Assembly: GCF_001682385.1 (NCBI RefSeq)
Contig: NZ_CP016210.1
Span: 2,108,001 to 2,172,000 of the forward strand
DNA: 64,000 nucleotides
Source of the DNA: Azoarcus olearius
GTDB lineage: Bacteria > Pseudomonadota > Gammaproteobacteria > Burkholderiales > Rhodocyclaceae
Direction: 5' to 3'
Positions 49,730 to 59,388 of the stretch are shown piece after piece. The stretch's first letter is position 1, and every line of letters begins with the position of its first letter. Below the pieces are notes generated by a model. The model saw only the letters and a list, made by a program, of their open reading frames with translations. It was not told the origin of the DNA and did not search any database. Made by a program: the position numbers and the translations under genes.

Positions 49730-50802
49730 GCCGTTCCGCCGTTTTGCCGCGACGCGTAGTTTGTGTCGATCCAGTTGCGGTACGCACCGCTCTGGACGTG
49801 TTCCACCCATCCGGGGTTTTCGAGGTACCAGGCGATCGTCTTGCGGATACCCGTTTCGAACGTCTCGGCGGGCCGCCAGCCGAGTTCGTTTTCGATCTTG
49901 CTGGCGTCGATCGCGTAGCGGCGATCGTGGCCGGGACGGTCCTGCACGAAGGTGATCAGTCGTGCATAGCTACCCGCGGGGTCGGGGCGCATTTCGTCGA
50001 GCAGCGCGCAGACGGTATGCACGATGTCGATGTTGCGCTTTTCGTTCCAGCCGCCGACGTTATAGGTTTCACCCAACCGCCCTTGGGCCAGCACGCGCCG
50101 GATGGCGCTGCAGTGGTCCTTCACGTACAGCCAGTCGCGCACGTTGAGGCCGTCGCCATACACCGGCAGCGGCCGCCCGGCGAGCGCGTTGACGATCATC
50201 AGGGGGATCAGCTTCTCCGGGAAGTGGAACGGGCCGTAGTTGTTGGAGCAGTTGGTGGTGAGCACCGGAAGCCCGTAGGTGTGATACCAGGCGCGTACGA
50301 GGTGGTCGGACGCCGCTTTGCTCGCGGAATACGGGCTGTTGGGTTCGAAGGGATGACGTTCGGTGAACGCAGGCGCTTGCGGTCCGAGCGACCCGTAGAC
50401 CTCGTCGGTGCTGACGTGCAGGAAACGGAATCCGGCGCGCGCGTCCGGGTTCAGCCCGTTCCAGTAGGCGCGCGCGGCTTCGAGCAGGGTGAAGGTGCCC
50501 TGGACGTTGGTGCGGATGAATTCCCCGGGACCGTGAATCGACCGGTCGACATGGCTCTCGGCGGCAAAGTGCACGATGGCGCGCGGGCGGTAGGTCTGCA
50601 GCAGGCCATCGACCAACTCGCGATCGCAGATGTCGCCGCGCTTGAACACGTGCCGCTCGTCGTCCGCCAGCGAAGCCAGGGTTTCAAGGTTGCCGGCATA
50701 GGTGAGCGCGTCGAGGTTGAGAACCGGCTCGCCGGTTTCGGCGATCCAGTCGAGCACGAAATTTCCGCCGATGAAGCCGGCGCCACCTGTGACGAGAATC
50801 AT
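49726..50802 (-). CDS. rfbB: dTDP-glucose 4,6-dehydratase
   Basis: 358-residue extended [15 protein letters not shown] at residues 5-16, [12 protein letters not shown], and [12 protein letters not shown] with the catalytic Tyr/Lys. Second step of the pathway and first gene of the rfbB-D-A-C operon. The 228 bp upstream hold the promoter; CTCCCGTCAGACAGACGGG is a small hairpin there. No glycosyltransferase is nearby, so the rhamnose acceptor is not shown. Confidence 0.96.
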   Translation of the reverse strand: MILVTGGAGFIGGNFVLDWIAETGEPVLNLDALTYAGNLETLASLADDERHVFKRGDICDRELVDGLLQTYRPRAIVHFAAESHVDRSIHGPGEFIRTNVQGTFTLLEAARAYWNGLNPDARAGFRFLHVSTDEVYGSLGPQAPAFTERHPFEPNSPYSASKAASDHLVRAWYHTYGLPVLTTNCSNNYGPFHFPEKLIPLMIVNALAGRPLPVYGDGLNVRDWLYVKDHCSAIRRVLAQGRLGETYNVGGWNEKRNIDIVHTVCALLDEMRPDPAGSYARLITFVQDRPGHDRRYAIDASKIENELGWRPAETFETGIRKTIAWYLENPGWVEHVQSGAYRNWIDTNYASRQNGGTA

Positions 50803-51030
50803 GTGGGAGGTCCAGAGGGGCCGCGCAGCGGCAAGCGGCGATTATATCGAATCGTGGAAACTCTCCCGTCAGACAGACGGGTTCGGGGAGCGGCGGTGTT
50901 CTAAGCCCGCGAAGTGGGAGGCAAACGTGCACCGCCCTTGTCAATCCGGCCATCTATACCTAGCCTCCCGCCCACGTGTAACAGATAATGTCGCCAAGCC
51001 GCCGTCATCCCCGGGGGCGCTCGGACCTTT

Positions 51031-51954
51031 ATGACGACCGGCCTTCTCCGTTTCGCCTTGCTGCTGTGCACCGCCCTGAGCGGGCTGGTGTCGTTGCCCG
51101 CGCTCGCGCTCGACGTCGCCGTGGTGCTTGCGCAGTCGGAGGGAACGCCGCGGGCTTTCGCGGATGCCTTGCGCAGCGTGCTGCCGGAGAGCCAACACCG
51201 TCTTACGCTGGCAGGCGCCGTGGACGCGGGTCTTAACGAAGCCGCACTCGCACGGGCCGATGTGGTGCTGGCAGCAGGCGTGGCCGCCGCCGAGGCGGTC
51301 GCCAGCCGCACCCGGCGCCCCATGCTTGCCGTACTCCTCAGTCGGCAGCAGTTTGCCAATCTCCGCGCCCGCTACCCCACTGCCCCGATGTCCGCCATCG
51401 TGCTGGACCAGCCCTTGCGGCGCCAACTCAAGCTGGTGCGCGCGGTGCTGCCCAACGCCACCCGCGTCGGCGTGCTGCTGGGGCCGGAAAGCGGCGCGCT
51501 CGAAACCGAGTTGACCGACGCCGCCGCGGGTGAAGGCCTTCAGTTGCGCAGCCAGCAGGTGTTGCAGTCGGGCGACGTACTGGCCGCCGCCGAACGGCTG
51601 CTCGACGCCAGTGATGCCTTGCTGGCGATTCCCGATCCGGTCGCGACCAATCCGGCTTCTGCGCGCGCGGTGCTGCTGAGCAGCTACCGCTTCCGCCGGC
51701 CGATGCTGGCGTATTCGCAGGCCTATGTTGAAGCCGGCGCGCTCGCGGCCGTGTTCAGCAGCCCGTCCGACGTCGCGCTCGACGTCGCCGACTGGCTGGC
51801 GACGCAGGGCGGTGGCAGCGTTTCGCTGCCCGCGGCGCGGTCGCCCTCGCGCTTCGGGGTGGCGGTGAACCGCCAGGTTGCACGTTCGCTCGGGCTCACC
51901 GTGGCGGAAGATCTTGCGCTTGTGCGCGCGATTGGCTCGGGAGGTGGGCGATGA
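51031..51954 (+). CDS. Periplasmic ABC-type substrate-binding protein (COG2984-like)
   Basis: 307 residues with a signal peptide (LLRFALLLCTALSGLVSL, cleavage after ALA). Two-lobe binding-protein pattern with ADVVLAAGVAAAEAV and TRVGVLLGPESGA. It lacks a transporter permease and instead overlaps by 4 bp a GGDEF/EAL gene, so it is more likely a periplasmic sensor for that protein than a transport component. Confidence 0.8.
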   Translation: MTTGLLRFALLLCTALSGLVSLPALALDVAVVLAQSEGTPRAFADALRSVLPESQHRLTLAGAVDAGLNEAALARADVVLAAGVAAAEAVASRTRRPMLAVLLSRQQFANLRARYPTAPMSAIVLDQPLRRQLKLVRAVLPNATRVGVLLGPESGALETELTDAAAGEGLQLRSQQVLQSGDVLAAAERLLDASDALLAIPDPVATNPASARAVLLSSYRFRRPMLAYSQAYVEAGALAAVFSSPSDVALDVADWLATQGGGSVSLPAARSPSRFGVAVNRQVARSLGLTVAEDLALVRAIGSGGGR

Positions 51955-54023
51955 AGGTATTCACCGCGCTGTCGCTCAAGCAGCGCCTGCTGATGGTGGT
52001 GCTGGTGCCGGCCGCCGTGCTGGCGGCGACGATCTCCGGCCTGCTGTTGATCCGCGACACGCAGGCGCTGGACGACGCGGCCACCGAGCGTGGCATCGCC
52101 ATCGTCAGCTTTCTCGCTCCCGCGGCGGAGTACGGCGTCATTTCAGGCAACCGCACCAACCTCACCGCCCTCCTCCAGGCCGTGCTGGGCCAGCGGGACG
52201 TGGCGGCGGTGGCGATCTACAACCCGGACGGCAGCGTGCTTGCCGTCAGTGGCAAACCGCGGCTGGACGATGTGTCGACGATGCGGCGGACGCACGGACC
52301 CACCACGCTCGAACGCGGCGACGACCGTATTTCCTTTGCGGCGCCAGTGCAGCCCACCCCGCTCGTGATCGACGACCTGCCCGGCGGCGATGTCGATGGG
52401 ACGGCGGCCGCGGGCGGCGGACCGCTGGGATGGGTGTACGTGGAGGTCGATACCCGTTCGCTGATCGAGCGCAAGCGCGACCTGGTGCTTGGCACGCTGG
52501 CCATCGTCGTGCTGGGCCTCGCCCTCACCGCGGCCTTCGCGCTGCGTCTCGCGCGGTCGGTCGCAGAGCCCCTGGCCCGGCTGGTCGAGGCCGTCAAGCA
52601 GATGGCCGCCGGCAACCTCGAAGTGTCGGTGCCGGACAGCGGGGCCGGCGCGGAACTGCAGGCACTGGAAACCGGCTTCAACGCGATGGCGCGCACCATG
52701 GCCGACGCCCACAAGACGCTGCAGGCGAGGGTGGACGAGGCGACGGAACTCCTCGCGCATCAGGCGCTGCACGACCCCTTGACCGGCCTCCCCAATCGCC
52801 GCGCCTTCGAGCAGGCGCTGGAAGACGCGGTGACGGCCTCGCGGCGTGCCGGTGACAGCGGCGTGCTGTGTTTCATCGACCTGGACCGCTTCAAGATCGT
52901 CAACGACACCTGCGGCCACGCCGCCGGCGATGAACTGCTGCGGCGCATTGCGCGCCTGATCCGCCAGCGCGTCCGGGCCGAGGACCTGATCTGCCGCATC
53001 GGCGGTGACGAATTCGCGCTGATCCTGCATGGCTGCGGGCCGGAGGACGCGCACCGGATTGCCGAGAACATCCGCGAAGCCGTCGCGGCCTTCCGCTTTA
53101 CCTGGGAGGGGCGGCGCTTCTCCGTCGGCGCGAGCATCGGGCTGGTCCGCATCGATGGCTCGCTCGCCACCGCTTCCGACGTTCTCGTGGCGGCGGACCT
53201 GGCCTGCTACGCCGCCAAGAAGAGCGGCCGCAACCGGGTGGTGGAGCACGACGACGGTCCGGTCGGCGGTGCGGGCGACAGCGGGGATGCCGCCGTGCAA
53301 GCGGTGCAACCGGCCGCCATCCCCTACGATCAGTTGCTGCTCTACACTCAGGCGGTGGTGCCGGTGGGCGATGCCGCCACCGAGAGCTGGAGCGAGATTC
53401 TGCTGCGCGTGGTCGGCCCCACTGGAGAAGTCGGTTCGGCCTCCGACCTGCTCGCCCGGCTGGAGCCCGGCCGGCACCTGATCGAACTGGACGAGTGGGT
53501 AGCGGCGCAGGTATGCGCCGTGCTGGCTCGGGGCGCGGCGGGCGCCCCCTTGCAGCGGGTCAGCCTCAATCTCAGTCGCAGTGCGGTGCTCGCATCCGGA
53601 CGTTACGTCGCCCATCTCGAAACCCAGCTCAAGCGCCATACGCTGGATCCGGACCTGGTGGTGCTGGAATTCCCCGCCTCGATGGTGGAGCAGGCGCCGG
53701 AGGAGTCGCGCCATCTCGCCCGCGAGGCACGCCGCGTCGGCTGCCGGATCGCGCTCGAGCGCATGGATGGTGGCGCCGTCGCGCTGCTGAAGACCCTGCA
53801 CCCGGACTACGTCAAGATCAGCCTCAAGCAGTTGGTCGAAACCTACGGGCTGGAGGCCGGCTGCAATCTGGCTCAGGCCTTGTGCGGCATGGCTGCGGCG
53901 CTGTCGATCCGGAGCGTGGCGTCCGAGGTGGAAGACGACCTGTTGCGCGACTCGCTGCGCGACTTCGGTTTCGATTTTGCGCAGGGCGCCCTCATCGCCG
54001 CCACCACCCCGCTGGAACGCTGA
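51951..54023 (+). CDS. Membrane GGDEF/degenerate-EAL c-di-GMP protein
   Basis: 690 residues: membrane helix at about 10-30, periplasmic sensor domain (about 31-180), second helix (about 182-202), HAMP (about 203-255), GGDEF domain (about 265-430) and EAL-type domain (about 440-690). GGDEF is intact at 351-355 (RIGGDEFALIL), so a cyclase activity is possible. The EAL domain is degenerate: the EAL signature, DDFGTG loop (here ERMDGGAVALL) and KxD-type residues are not kept, so it cannot hydrolyse c-di-GMP and may bind it, as LapD does. Confidence 0.85.
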   Translation: MKVFTALSLKQRLLMVVLVPAAVLAATISGLLLIRDTQALDDAATERGIAIVSFLAPAAEYGVISGNRTNLTALLQAVLGQRDVAAVAIYNPDGSVLAVSGKPRLDDVSTMRRTHGPTTLERGDDRISFAAPVQPTPLVIDDLPGGDVDGTAAAGGGPLGWVYVEVDTRSLIERKRDLVLGTLAIVVLGLALTAAFALRLARSVAEPLARLVEAVKQMAAGNLEVSVPDSGAGAELQALETGFNAMARTMADAHKTLQARVDEATELLAHQALHDPLTGLPNRRAFEQALEDAVTASRRAGDSGVLCFIDLDRFKIVNDTCGHAAGDELLRRIARLIRQRVRAEDLICRIGGDEFALILHGCGPEDAHRIAENIREAVAAFRFTWEGRRFSVGASIGLVRIDGSLATASDVLVAADLACYAAKKSGRNRVVEHDDGPVGGAGDSGDAAVQAVQPAAIPYDQLLLYTQAVVPVGDAATESWSEILLRVVGPTGEVGSASDLLARLEPGRHLIELDEWVAAQVCAVLARGAAGAPLQRVSLNLSRSAVLASGRYVAHLETQLKRHTLDPDLVVLEFPASMVEQAPEESRHLAREARRVGCRIALERMDGGAVALLKTLHPDYVKISLKQLVETYGLEAGCNLAQALCGMAAALSIRSVASEVEDDLLRDSLRDFGFDFAQGALIAATTPLER

Positions 54024-54029
54024 CGAACC

Positions 54030-55163
54030 CTACATGCGCAGACGTTCCGCGTAGCCCGTCATTTCCAGGTAACCGCGCCCCGCCTCGGTATGGTCGCGGT
54101 CTTCATCCAACAGACGCACCGCGCCTTCCCAGTACACCGCGCCGGTCGAGCGGCGGCTGTCGAGTTCCTGGTCGTCCAGCAGCGGTTCCAGCCGGAAGCG
54201 GCGCTCGCCTTCCGGCAGCGCGAGCACCAGTGACCAGCTCACCGCGTAGTCCGCCCCGGTGCGCGGCGAACGCCAGCGCCGCAGCGGCTGGAAGCGCACG
54301 GCGTCGGGCGGCAACGTCCGCGTTCTTCCTTGGGCATTGATCAGCGTCGCCGCCGCCCACAGGTCGCGGCCCTCCGCGTCGCGCATGCGAAACGCCATCA
54401 GGCTGCCGCCGTCGGCAAGGTTGATGCCGATCCAGTCCCAGCCGCGCGCTTCCGGCGGCATCAGCGTGCTGGACCATTCGTGGTCGAGCCAGGCATGGCC
54501 CTCGACGCGCTGCGTCTGGCCCGCCAGACGGAGCTGTCCGCTCGTCCGCATCTGCGGCCGGCTGTAGTAGTAGCTTGCGTGGCCCGCTTGCGGCGCCTTC
54601 CGGCTGTAGCCCTGGTCGCCATTGAGCAGCGGCGGCCCCCCCGGCGAGAAGTCGAGGTCGAAGGCGAAGTCGGCGTCGTCGACCTGCGCGTGGTAGCGCC
54701 CGTTGCGCCACGCGAGCGACCAATTGCCGATCCAGGCATGGGTGTGTTCGAGGCTGGCGCCGGCCAGTGGCGGCAGCGCGCGCGCGGAGCGCTCGGCGTG
54801 GCGAAGCCGGCCGTGGGCCGGGTCGGCAATCGCGGCATGGGCGAGGATCAACTGGCGCGGCGCGAATCGACTCGGGTTGTCCGCCGCAAGGCCGGTGCCC
54901 ACGCGGAAGAAGGTCACCTGGAAACCGCGCTCGACACCGTCTTCGCCGCGCAACCAGCCGGTGATGTACCACCACTCGGTACGATAGTCGGGGTGGGCGC
55001 CGTGGTCGCGCGGAAAACTGAGTGCCCGGCCGGGCACGACCGGGGTAAAAGGCGCAGCGGTGGCGTGCGGCGGCGCCGGCTCCGCCCGGCTCGGCCCGTT
55101 GGCCACCACCGTGGCAAGCGCGGCGCAGATCGCCATGCCGAAAAGGCCCGCACGGACCGCCAT
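54030..55163 (-). CDS. AttH/CrtC-like (carotenoid 1,2-hydratase fold) secreted protein
   Basis: 377 residues, exported (signal AVRAGLFGMAICAALATVVA, no lipobox). Conserved AttH/CrtC motifs: HPDYRTEWWYITGWL, FQVTFFRVGT, DHEWSS and GWDWIGINLADG, in a lipocalin-like fold. Start at 55163 overlaps the permease stop. Encoded widely beside FtsX-like ABC exporters; function unknown, perhaps envelope lipid handling. Confidence 0.85.
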   Translation of the reverse strand: MAVRAGLFGMAICAALATVVANGPSRAEPAPPHATAAPFTPVVPGRALSFPRDHGAHPDYRTEWWYITGWLRGEDGVERGFQVTFFRVGTGLAADNPSRFAPRQLILAHAAIADPAHGRLRHAERSARALPPLAGASLEHTHAWIGNWSLAWRNGRYHAQVDDADFAFDLDFSPGGPPLLNGDQGYSRKAPQAGHASYYYSRPQMRTSGQLRLAGQTQRVEGHAWLDHEWSSTLMPPEARGWDWIGINLADGGSLMAFRMRDAEGRDLWAAATLINAQGRTRTLPPDAVRFQPLRRWRSPRTGADYAVSWSLVLALPEGERRFRLEPLLDDQELDSRRSTGAVYWEGAVRLLDEDRDHTEAGRGYLEMTGYAERLRM

Positions 55164-57676
55164 CACCAGTCCTCCTTCACCGCCTGCACCGCGGAGTTCT
55201 CCATTGCCCGTGCCGCCGCGATCCGGGCCACCAGCGCGGCAAGCATGACCAGCGCAAGCGCAAAACCCGCGAGCGGGGCCAGCGGCAGGTGGAGGTCCAT
55301 GCTCCAGTGAAAGCTCTGGCGGTTCACCACCTCGATCAGGATCCACGCGATCCCTGCGCCGGCGACCAGCCCCACGAGCACCCCGCAGCAGGCGGTCAGC
55401 GTGCCTTCCAGCGCGATCATGCGGCCGACTTCGGCGCGTGTAAGGCCCAGGTGGCGCAGCATGCCGAATTCTCCGCGGCGCGAGGTGGTGAGGGCGGCGA
55501 AGGTGGTGGCGACGCCGAACAGGCCGATGACGACCGCCACCGCTTCCATCAGGTAGGTGACGAGGAAGGTGCGGTCGAACACCGCCAGCGTGATGCGCCG
55601 CAGCTCCGCCGGCAGCGCGATCTCCAGCGCGCCTGTTCCGAACTGCGCCTGCAAGGCCCCGGCGACGGCCTCGGGGTCGTGGCCCGGCGTGAGACGCAAG
55701 GCGAGGTCATTGATCCGACTATCGCCGGTCAGTGCAAGGTAGGCGCTGCGCTCGATGACGATCGCGCCTTGCTGGCGGGCGTAGTCGCGCCAGATGCCGC
55801 CCACCACGAAGTCGTGATCCGCGCCAGCGAGCGGCAGCACCATGTGATCGCCCGGACGCTTGCCGTAGCGATCCGCCACCGCCTCGGACAGCCACGCGAC
55901 CGGCATTGCGCCCGCGTTCGCCGTGCTGCCCGCCACCAGGGGCAGACGCCAGCCGCCTTCAACCGCGCGGGCCATCAGCACCACCGGGGTGCGGTCGGCT
56001 TCGAGTCGAAGCTCCACCACGCGCGCGGCGTCGACCGCGGCCACCCCGGGGGTGGCGGCGATGCGCTCAAGCGCGGCGTCGTCGATGTGACCGCTGGCGT
56101 TTGCCCCGGATGCGCGCACGTAGAGGTCCGCCGGCAGCACCTGGGTCAGCCAGTCGTCCACCGAAGCGCGAAAGGAGCTGACCATGATCGCCATCGCGGC
56201 GGCCAAAGCGACGCTGGCCACGACGCCCGCCCCTGCCACCACCGCCTGCCCGGGCGCCGCGGCAAGGCGCGCCCGCGCCAGCCGCGCCGGCACGCTGGCC
56301 GCGGTGCCAAGCAGCGCGGGCAGCCGCCGCGCGCTGGCCGGCAACAGCAGAACCGCGGCGCACAGTGCCGCGAACACGGCGGTATAGCCGCCGAGCGGAA
56401 TGTCGTTGGCAGGGGGCAGCAGGCTGGCCGCCACGGCGGCGGCCACCAGCCCCAGGATCCACCGGGCGCGCGGCTGCGCCTGCAGGCTCAAGGCGGCTTC
56501 GCTCTCGCCCGCGTGCAGCGCCCGCGCCGGCGCAATGCGCGCCGCGGCCCGTGCCGGGAACAGCGTGCCGGCGACACCGGCCAGCACACCGAGCAACAGA
56601 TACCCGAGCACCAGCGCGCCCTGCCAGCGCAGTTCCGGCACCACACCGCGGAAGTAGCCCGCGCCGAGGTCGCCCCCGAGGTGGCGGAATGCGAGCGCGG
56701 TCAGTGCGTAGCCGAGCGCCACGCCGAGCAGGCCGCCGAGCGCGCCGAGCATCGCCCCCTCCAGGATCAGGCCGCGGAACAGCTCGCCCCGCACCAGCCC
56801 GAGCGCGCGCAGCAGGGCGAATTCGCGCCGGCGCCGGGACACCGCCAGGAACTGGGTGGAGAACACCAGGAAGCCGCCGGTCAGCAACGCGATCGCCGCC
56901 AGCATGGTCAGATTTACCCGGTAGGCGCGCGACAGCGCACCGAGTTCGCCGCTGGCGGCCTCCGGACTGCGCAACTGCACGCCGGCGGGCAGCAGCGGGC
57001 GCAGTGCCGCTTCGGCGCGCGCACGGTCCTGCCCCGGAGCCAGCCGCAGGTCGATCCGGCTCAGGCGGCCGATACGGTCGAAGGTCCGCTGCGCGGCGGC
57101 GATGTCCATCACGGCCCAGCGTTGGCCACCCTCCGCGCCCGGCACGTCGCCGCGCCAGTGCAGCGTGCGCGTCTGCAGGCCGACCTGCACGGTGATGCGC
57201 TCCTGCGCCATCAGGGGCGCGAGCCAGTGGCGGGCGGCGGCGCTGAGAAACAGCGCGTCCTCCTCGAAAGCGGCGAAGCGCTCGCCCTCCCCGGCTGCGC
57301 GCGGCAGCAGACGGGGCTGGACCTCGGCCGCGCGGAAGATGTCGATGCCGTGGATCTCGAGGGTCTCGCTGTGACCCGGCAGCTTGGCGCGCACGGTCAG
57401 CACCGGACTGGCCGCGGAGATCTCGGGGCGCTGCGCGAGTTCGACATAGAGCGCGTCATCGAAGCCATCCGCCCCGCCCTCCACCTGCAGGTCGGCTTCG
57501 CCGGCGAGCTGGCGGCTGCCGCGTCCGAACTCGTCGAGCGCTGCGTCATGGATCAGTTGCACCGCCAGCCCGAGCGCGACGCCAAGCGCGATCGCGAGCA
57601 GAGATAGCGCGCTGGCGAGGCGCCGCCGCAGCAGGCTTGCCAGGAACAGCGGCAGAAAGGTCGGGGGCAGCGTCAT
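55163..57676 (-). CDS. FtsX-like ABC transporter permease (YbbP type)
   Basis: 837-residue permease of the MacB/FtsX superfamily with long form: an N-terminal helix, large periplasmic domain (about 45-245), three helices, a second cluster in the middle, second periplasmic domain (about 500-690) and three C-terminal helices (LMEAVAVVIGLFGVATTF...). Pairs with the ATPase at 57673, overlap 4 bp. Probably a mechanotransmission or lipid-extraction type exporter rather than a small-molecule pump. Confidence 0.88.
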   Translation of the reverse strand: MTLPPTFLPLFLASLLRRRLASALSLLAIALGVALGLAVQLIHDAALDEFGRGSRQLAGEADLQVEGGADGFDDALYVELAQRPEISAASPVLTVRAKLPGHSETLEIHGIDIFRAAEVQPRLLPRAAGEGERFAAFEEDALFLSAAARHWLAPLMAQERITVQVGLQTRTLHWRGDVPGAEGGQRWAVMDIAAAQRTFDRIGRLSRIDLRLAPGQDRARAEAALRPLLPAGVQLRSPEAASGELGALSRAYRVNLTMLAAIALLTGGFLVFSTQFLAVSRRRREFALLRALGLVRGELFRGLILEGAMLGALGGLLGVALGYALTALAFRHLGGDLGAGYFRGVVPELRWQGALVLGYLLLGVLAGVAGTLFPARAAARIAPARALHAGESEAALSLQAQPRARWILGLVAAAVAASLLPPANDIPLGGYTAVFAALCAAVLLLPASARRLPALLGTAASVPARLARARLAAAPGQAVVAGAGVVASVALAAAMAIMVSSFRASVDDWLTQVLPADLYVRASGANASGHIDDAALERIAATPGVAAVDAARVVELRLEADRTPVVLMARAVEGGWRLPLVAGSTANAGAMPVAWLSEAVADRYGKRPGDHMVLPLAGADHDFVVGGIWRDYARQQGAIVIERSAYLALTGDSRINDLALRLTPGHDPEAVAGALQAQFGTGALEIALPAELRRITLAVFDRTFLVTYLMEAVAVVIGLFGVATTFAALTTSRRGEFGMLRHLGLTRAEVGRMIALEGTLTACCGVLVGLVAGAGIAWILIEVVNRQSFHWSMDLHLPLAPLAGFALALVMLAALVARIAAARAMENSAVQAVKEDW

Positions 57677-58350
57677 CGTCGGCGATCAACCGCGGCCAGC
57701 CGTCCGTCGCGCAATTCCAGGATGCGGTCGGCGCGGTCGGCGGCGGTGTGGGAGTGCGTGACGACCACGCAGGCCGCCCCGGCCTCGCGGCTGGCCGCCA
57801 GCAGCAGTTCCAGCACTTCGCTGGCGTGGGCCGGGTCCAGGTTGCCGGTGGGCTCGTCCGCCAGCAGCACGCGGGGGCGATGGACCAGGGCGCGCGCGAT
57901 TGCGACCCGCTGCAATTCGCCGCCCGACAGCTGGCGCGGCCAGGCCTCGCTGCGATCGCCGAGGCCCACGCGCTCCAGCATCGCCGCCGCGCGCTGTGCC
58001 GCGGCTCGAGCCTCCACCCCCTGCAGCCACAGCGGAACCGCCACGTTGTCGGCGAGCCGTAGATGCGGCAGCACGTGGAAAGCCTGGAACACGAAGCCGA
58101 CGTGCGCACGGCGCAGGCGGGCGCGGCGGTCGTCGTCCAGCCCTTCCAGGCGCTGGCCGGCCACGACGATTTCTCCGCCGTCATGATCTTCAAGGCCGGC
58201 GATGCAGTTGAGCAGCGTCGACTTGCCGCTGCCCGACTCGCCGACGATGGCGACGCATTCGCCCGCGCGCACCTGCAGATCGAGCGCGGCAAACAGCCGC
58301 CGCGGCGGCGTGCCCGGCAGGGACTTGTTGAGCTGGGAGACGGCGATCAT
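57673..58350 (-). CDS. ABC transporter ATP-binding protein (LolD/YbbA type)
   Basis: 225 residues. Walker A GESGSGKST (37-45), signature LSGGELQRVAIARAL, Walker B VLLADEPTGNLD and His switch VTHSH. MacB/LolD/YbbA clade. First gene of the ATPase-permease-AttH operon, divergent from hpnC. Confidence 0.93.
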   Translation of the reverse strand: MIAVSQLNKSLPGTPPRRLFAALDLQVRAGECVAIVGESGSGKSTLLNCIAGLEDHDGGEIVVAGQRLEGLDDDRRARLRRAHVGFVFQAFHVLPHLRLADNVAVPLWLQGVEARAAAQRAAAMLERVGLGDRSEAWPRQLSGGELQRVAIARALVHRPRVLLADEPTGNLDPAHASEVLELLLAASREAGAACVVVTHSHTAADRADRILELRDGRLAAVDRRR

Positions 58351-58442
58351 CGGCGAGCGTGGCGGCGGCGGGTGGCTGTGCGGTTTGGGGGCAGCGACAT
58401 TCGCTTATACTCCGGGCGCTCCCGCCGCGCCAAGCCGTGCCG

Positions 58443-59288
58443 ATGCCTGTCGAACACTACGAGAATTTCCCCGTCGCCTCCCTGTTGCTGCCCGCCCGCC
58501 TGCGCGAGCCGGTGGAGGCGATCTATGCGTTCGCGCGCGGTGCCGACGACGTGGCCGATGAAGGTGATGCGCCCGCGGTGGCGCGCCTGGCGCGGCTCAA
58601 CGACTACCGCCTCGCCCTCAACGCGATCGGGCGCGGTGAGGACATCGCCCGCAGCGCGGTGGACGGCGAACTGCGGCCCTTGTTCGAGCGCCTCGCGCGC
58701 AACGTGCGCCAGTTCGGCCTGCCGCTGCAGTTGTTTCGCGATCTGCTCGATGCCTTCAGCCAGGACGTCGGCAAGACGCGCTACGCCGACTTCGACGAGT
58801 TGCTGGATTACTGCCGCCGCTCCGCCAATCCGGTCGGTCGCCTGCTGCTGCATCTGTATGGCGCGGCCACGCCGGACAATCTGCGGATGTCCGACGCGGT
58901 CTGCTCCAGCCTGCAGCTGATCAATTTCTGGCAGGACGTTGCGGTGGATTGGCGCAAGGCGCGCATCTACCTGCCGCAGGACAGCCTCAGCCGCTTCGGC
59001 GTGACCGAGGCGGACATCGCCGCCGCCTGTTGCGACGAACGCTGGCGCGCGCTGCTCGCGTTCGAGGTCGATCGGGCGCGCCGGCTGATGCTGAGCGGCG
59101 CGCCACTGGCCCGCCGCCTGCCCGGTCGCCTCGGCTGGGAACTGCGGCTCGTGGTGCTCGGCGGGCTGCGCATCCTCGAACGCATCGAAGCCGCCGGCTA
59201 CGACGTGTTCCGCGCGCGTCCGGTGCTGGGCAAGCGCGACTGGGCCATGCTCGCACTGCGCAGCCTGCGCTTCCGGGTCGGTCAGTGA
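58443..59288 (+). CDS. hpnC: Hydroxysqualene synthase HpnC
   Basis: 281 residues, trans-isoprenyl diphosphate synthase (squalene/phytoene synthase) fold. Aspartate motifs FARGADDVADEGD (first) and NFWQDVAVDWRKARIYLP (second). It turns presqualene diphosphate into hydroxysqualene. Start at 58443 chosen because MPVEHYENFPVAS is the conserved HpnC N-terminus. Order hpnC-D-E is the usual one. Confidence 0.93.
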   Translation: MPVEHYENFPVASLLLPARLREPVEAIYAFARGADDVADEGDAPAVARLARLNDYRLALNAIGRGEDIARSAVDGELRPLFERLARNVRQFGLPLQLFRDLLDAFSQDVGKTRYADFDELLDYCRRSANPVGRLLLHLYGAATPDNLRMSDAVCSSLQLINFWQDVAVDWRKARIYLPQDSLSRFGVTEADIAAACCDERWRALLAFEVDRARRLMLSGAPLARRLPGRLGWELRLVVLGGLRILERIEAAGYDVFRARPVLGKRDWAMLALRSLRFRVGQ

Positions 59289-59388
59289 GCGCCGCCTCGG
59301 TGGGCGCGCCGGCCCCGTGCTCCGCGCGCCCCTCATCCACCTCCCCCGCCGCTGCCGCCAGCGGTTCCCTTCTTTTCGGAGTGGCGGC

